DNA from: Plantibacter flavus
GTDB taxonomy: Bacteria; Actinomycetota; Actinomycetes; Actinomycetales; Microbacteriaceae
NCBI RefSeq assembly: GCF_900177615.1
Contig: NZ_FXAP01000001.1
Location: forward strand, 626,825-690,824
Length of the DNA stretch: 64,000 bases
Direction of reading: 5' to 3'
In this document: in pieces, positions 63,095 through 64,000 of the stretch
Numbering within the stretch: position 1 is the first letter of the stretch
How the letters are laid out: every line of letters starts with the position of its first letter
The notes under the pieces: model-generated
What the model was told of the DNA's origin: nothing
Databases searched by the model: none
Seen by the model: only the letters and a program-made list of their open reading frames with translations
Made by a program: the position numbers and the translations under genes

Positions 63095-63997
63095 GTGACC
63101 ACGCAGCCCCGACGCATCGGCGTCGCCATCAACCCGACCGCGTCGTTCGGCTCGACCCGAGCCGTGGGCCCGATGGTGCTCGACGCCCTCGAGCAAGCCG
63201 GGCACCGCGCCGTCCGCCTGCAGGAGCAGACCGTCGGGCAGCTCCGGAGTGCGGTGCAGACTGCGATCGAGGCCGGGTTGGACGCGCTCGTCGTCGTCGG
63301 TGGCGACGGCATGGTGAGTCTGGCCGTCGAGGCGGTACGCGACTCGGGCCTGCCGTTCGGCGTGGTCCCGTCCGGTACGGGCAACGACATCGCCAGGGGA
63401 CTCGGTATCCCGCTGGGGGACCCCACAGCCGCGATCGCGTCCCTGCTCCGTGCACTCGAGGGCGAGCCGCGCGTGATCGACGCCGGCACGGTGACGGACG
63501 GCGAGCGGACGACCTGGTTCGTCGGTGCGGTGTCCGCAGGCTTCGACGCCCTCGTCAACGAACGGGCGAACCGCATGCGACGGCCGCGCGGGCGCAGTCG
63601 GTACACGATCGCGATCCTCCGTGAGCTCCTCGCCCTCCGCGCACGTCGATACGAGCTGACCGTGGACGGGGCGCCGGAGACGGTCGACGCCGTCCTCCTC
63701 GCCGTCGCGAACAACACCTCGATCGGTGGCGGCATGCTCATCGCGCCGCAGGCGGACCTCGCCGACGGCCGATTCGACCTCTTCGTCGTCGCACCCGTGT
63801 CACGGTTCCGGTTCCTCCGGCTGTTCCCCAAGGTCTTCTCGGGTGCCCACACGGATCTCGACATCGTGCGACTGTCGCGGGTCCGTTCGGTCTCGATCGC
63901 CGCGGACGGTATCACCGCCTATGCCGACGGGGAGCGGATCGGTCCGCTGCCGGTCACGATCGACGTTGTCCCCGGTGCCCTCCGCGTGCTCGCCTGA
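63095..63997 (+). CDS. Diacylglycerol-kinase-family lipid/sphingosine kinase
   Basis: 300 residues from a GTG. The catalytic-domain motifs are VVVGGDGMVSLAVEA (GGDGM at 69-73) and PSGTGNDIARGLG (92-104), followed by a beta-rich C-terminal domain (about 110-300; VGAVSAGFDALVNERANRMR). These ATP-dependent enzymes phosphorylate diacylglycerol or related lipids at the inner membrane face and recycle or make phosphatidic acid. A YegS/DgkB-type role is likely. The stop lies 3 bases from the window end. It shares the intergenic region with the MBL gene. Confidence 0.92.
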   Translation: MTTQPRRIGVAINPTASFGSTRAVGPMVLDALEQAGHRAVRLQEQTVGQLRSAVQTAIEAGLDALVVVGGDGMVSLAVEAVRDSGLPFGVVPSGTGNDIARGLGIPLGDPTAAIASLLRALEGEPRVIDAGTVTDGERTTWFVGAVSAGFDALVNERANRMRRPRGRSRYTIAILRELLALRARRYELTVDGAPETVDAVLLAVANNTSIGGGMLIAPQADLADGRFDLFVVAPVSRFRFLRLFPKVFSGAHTDLDIVRLSRVRSVSIAADGITAYADGERIGPLPVTIDVVPGALRVLA

Positions 63998-64000
63998 GCC

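Overview
The window looks like a piece of a high-GC actinobacterial chromosome, most likely from the family Microbacteriaceae (the Plantibacter/Clavibacter/Curtobacterium/Rathayibacter group). Evidence: GC-ending codons almost throughout; the order prfB-ftsE-ftsX-smpB-ssrA; a tmRNA tag ANSKRTDFALAA; an MrpA with MrpB fused to it; the dnaE2/imuB/imuA' mutasome under an actinobacterial-type LexA box; and a small protein of a type I recall mainly from Microbacteriaceae (15.9 kb). I cannot name the species. I see no insertion sequence, prophage, CRISPR array or rRNA; it reads as core chromosome with a few accessory islands.

Layout. 0-3.7 kb: 3' part of a Tad/Flp pilus operon (tadA fragment, tadB, tadC, a pilin-like peptide, three TadE/TadG-like proteins). 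3.8-5.0: MFS exporter, divergent from 5.1-9.6: prfB, ftsE with an unusually long tail, ftsX, smpB and ssrA. 9.7-15.9: six-gene Mrp Na+/H+ antiporter operon. 15.9-20.5: small conserved protein, topoisomerase IB, inositol-phosphatase-like (HisN-type) enzyme, tRNA-Lys, hypothetical genes, sugar-phosphate isomerase-like TIM barrel. 20.6-28.1: trehalose genes otsA-otsB, then ilvD-ilvB-ilvN-ilvC. 28.2-37.7: an amino-sugar/fucoside utilisation island built around an NgcEFG-type transporter, a cytoplasmic GH29 fucosidase, a GlcNAc-kinase-like enzyme, an oxidoreductase, a SIS protein, a MurR/RpiR regulator and a CutC protein. 37.8-39.1: DoxX and two membrane proteins. 39.3-45.5: serA, a TetR/MFS drug-export pair with a clear operator, leuB, ilvE. 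45.5-50.9: FAH-family hydrolase, class V aminotransferase/LysR pair, gltX, a thioredoxin-reductase-like flavoprotein. 50.9-53.7: tRNA-Gln, tyrosine phosphatase, tyrosine autokinase, hexapeptide-repeat protein. 53.9-60.5: SOS mutasome dnaE2-imuB-imuA' and a divergent SRAP repair protein. 60.7-64: cold-shock protein, fatty-acid desaturase, metallo-hydrolase, diacylglycerol-kinase-like enzyme.

How the parts work together. Branched-chain amino-acid synthesis is split between ilvDBNC and leuB-ilvE. The translation-rescue genes smpB and ssrA are adjacent. The mutasome has a LexA box inside its promoter. The most interesting metabolic unit is the 28-38 kb island: a GlcNAc-type importer without its own ATPase, a fucosidase with no signal peptide, and a GlcNAc-type kinase together suggest that fucosyl-GlcNAc saccharides are imported and cleaved inside the cell. 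This is inference.

A genome-wide habit is also visible: about 16 transcription units have a -10-like hexamer that ends 6 to 8 nt before the start codon, which predicts leaderless mRNAs and fixes several starts. Protein families were recognised by reading; no database search was run.
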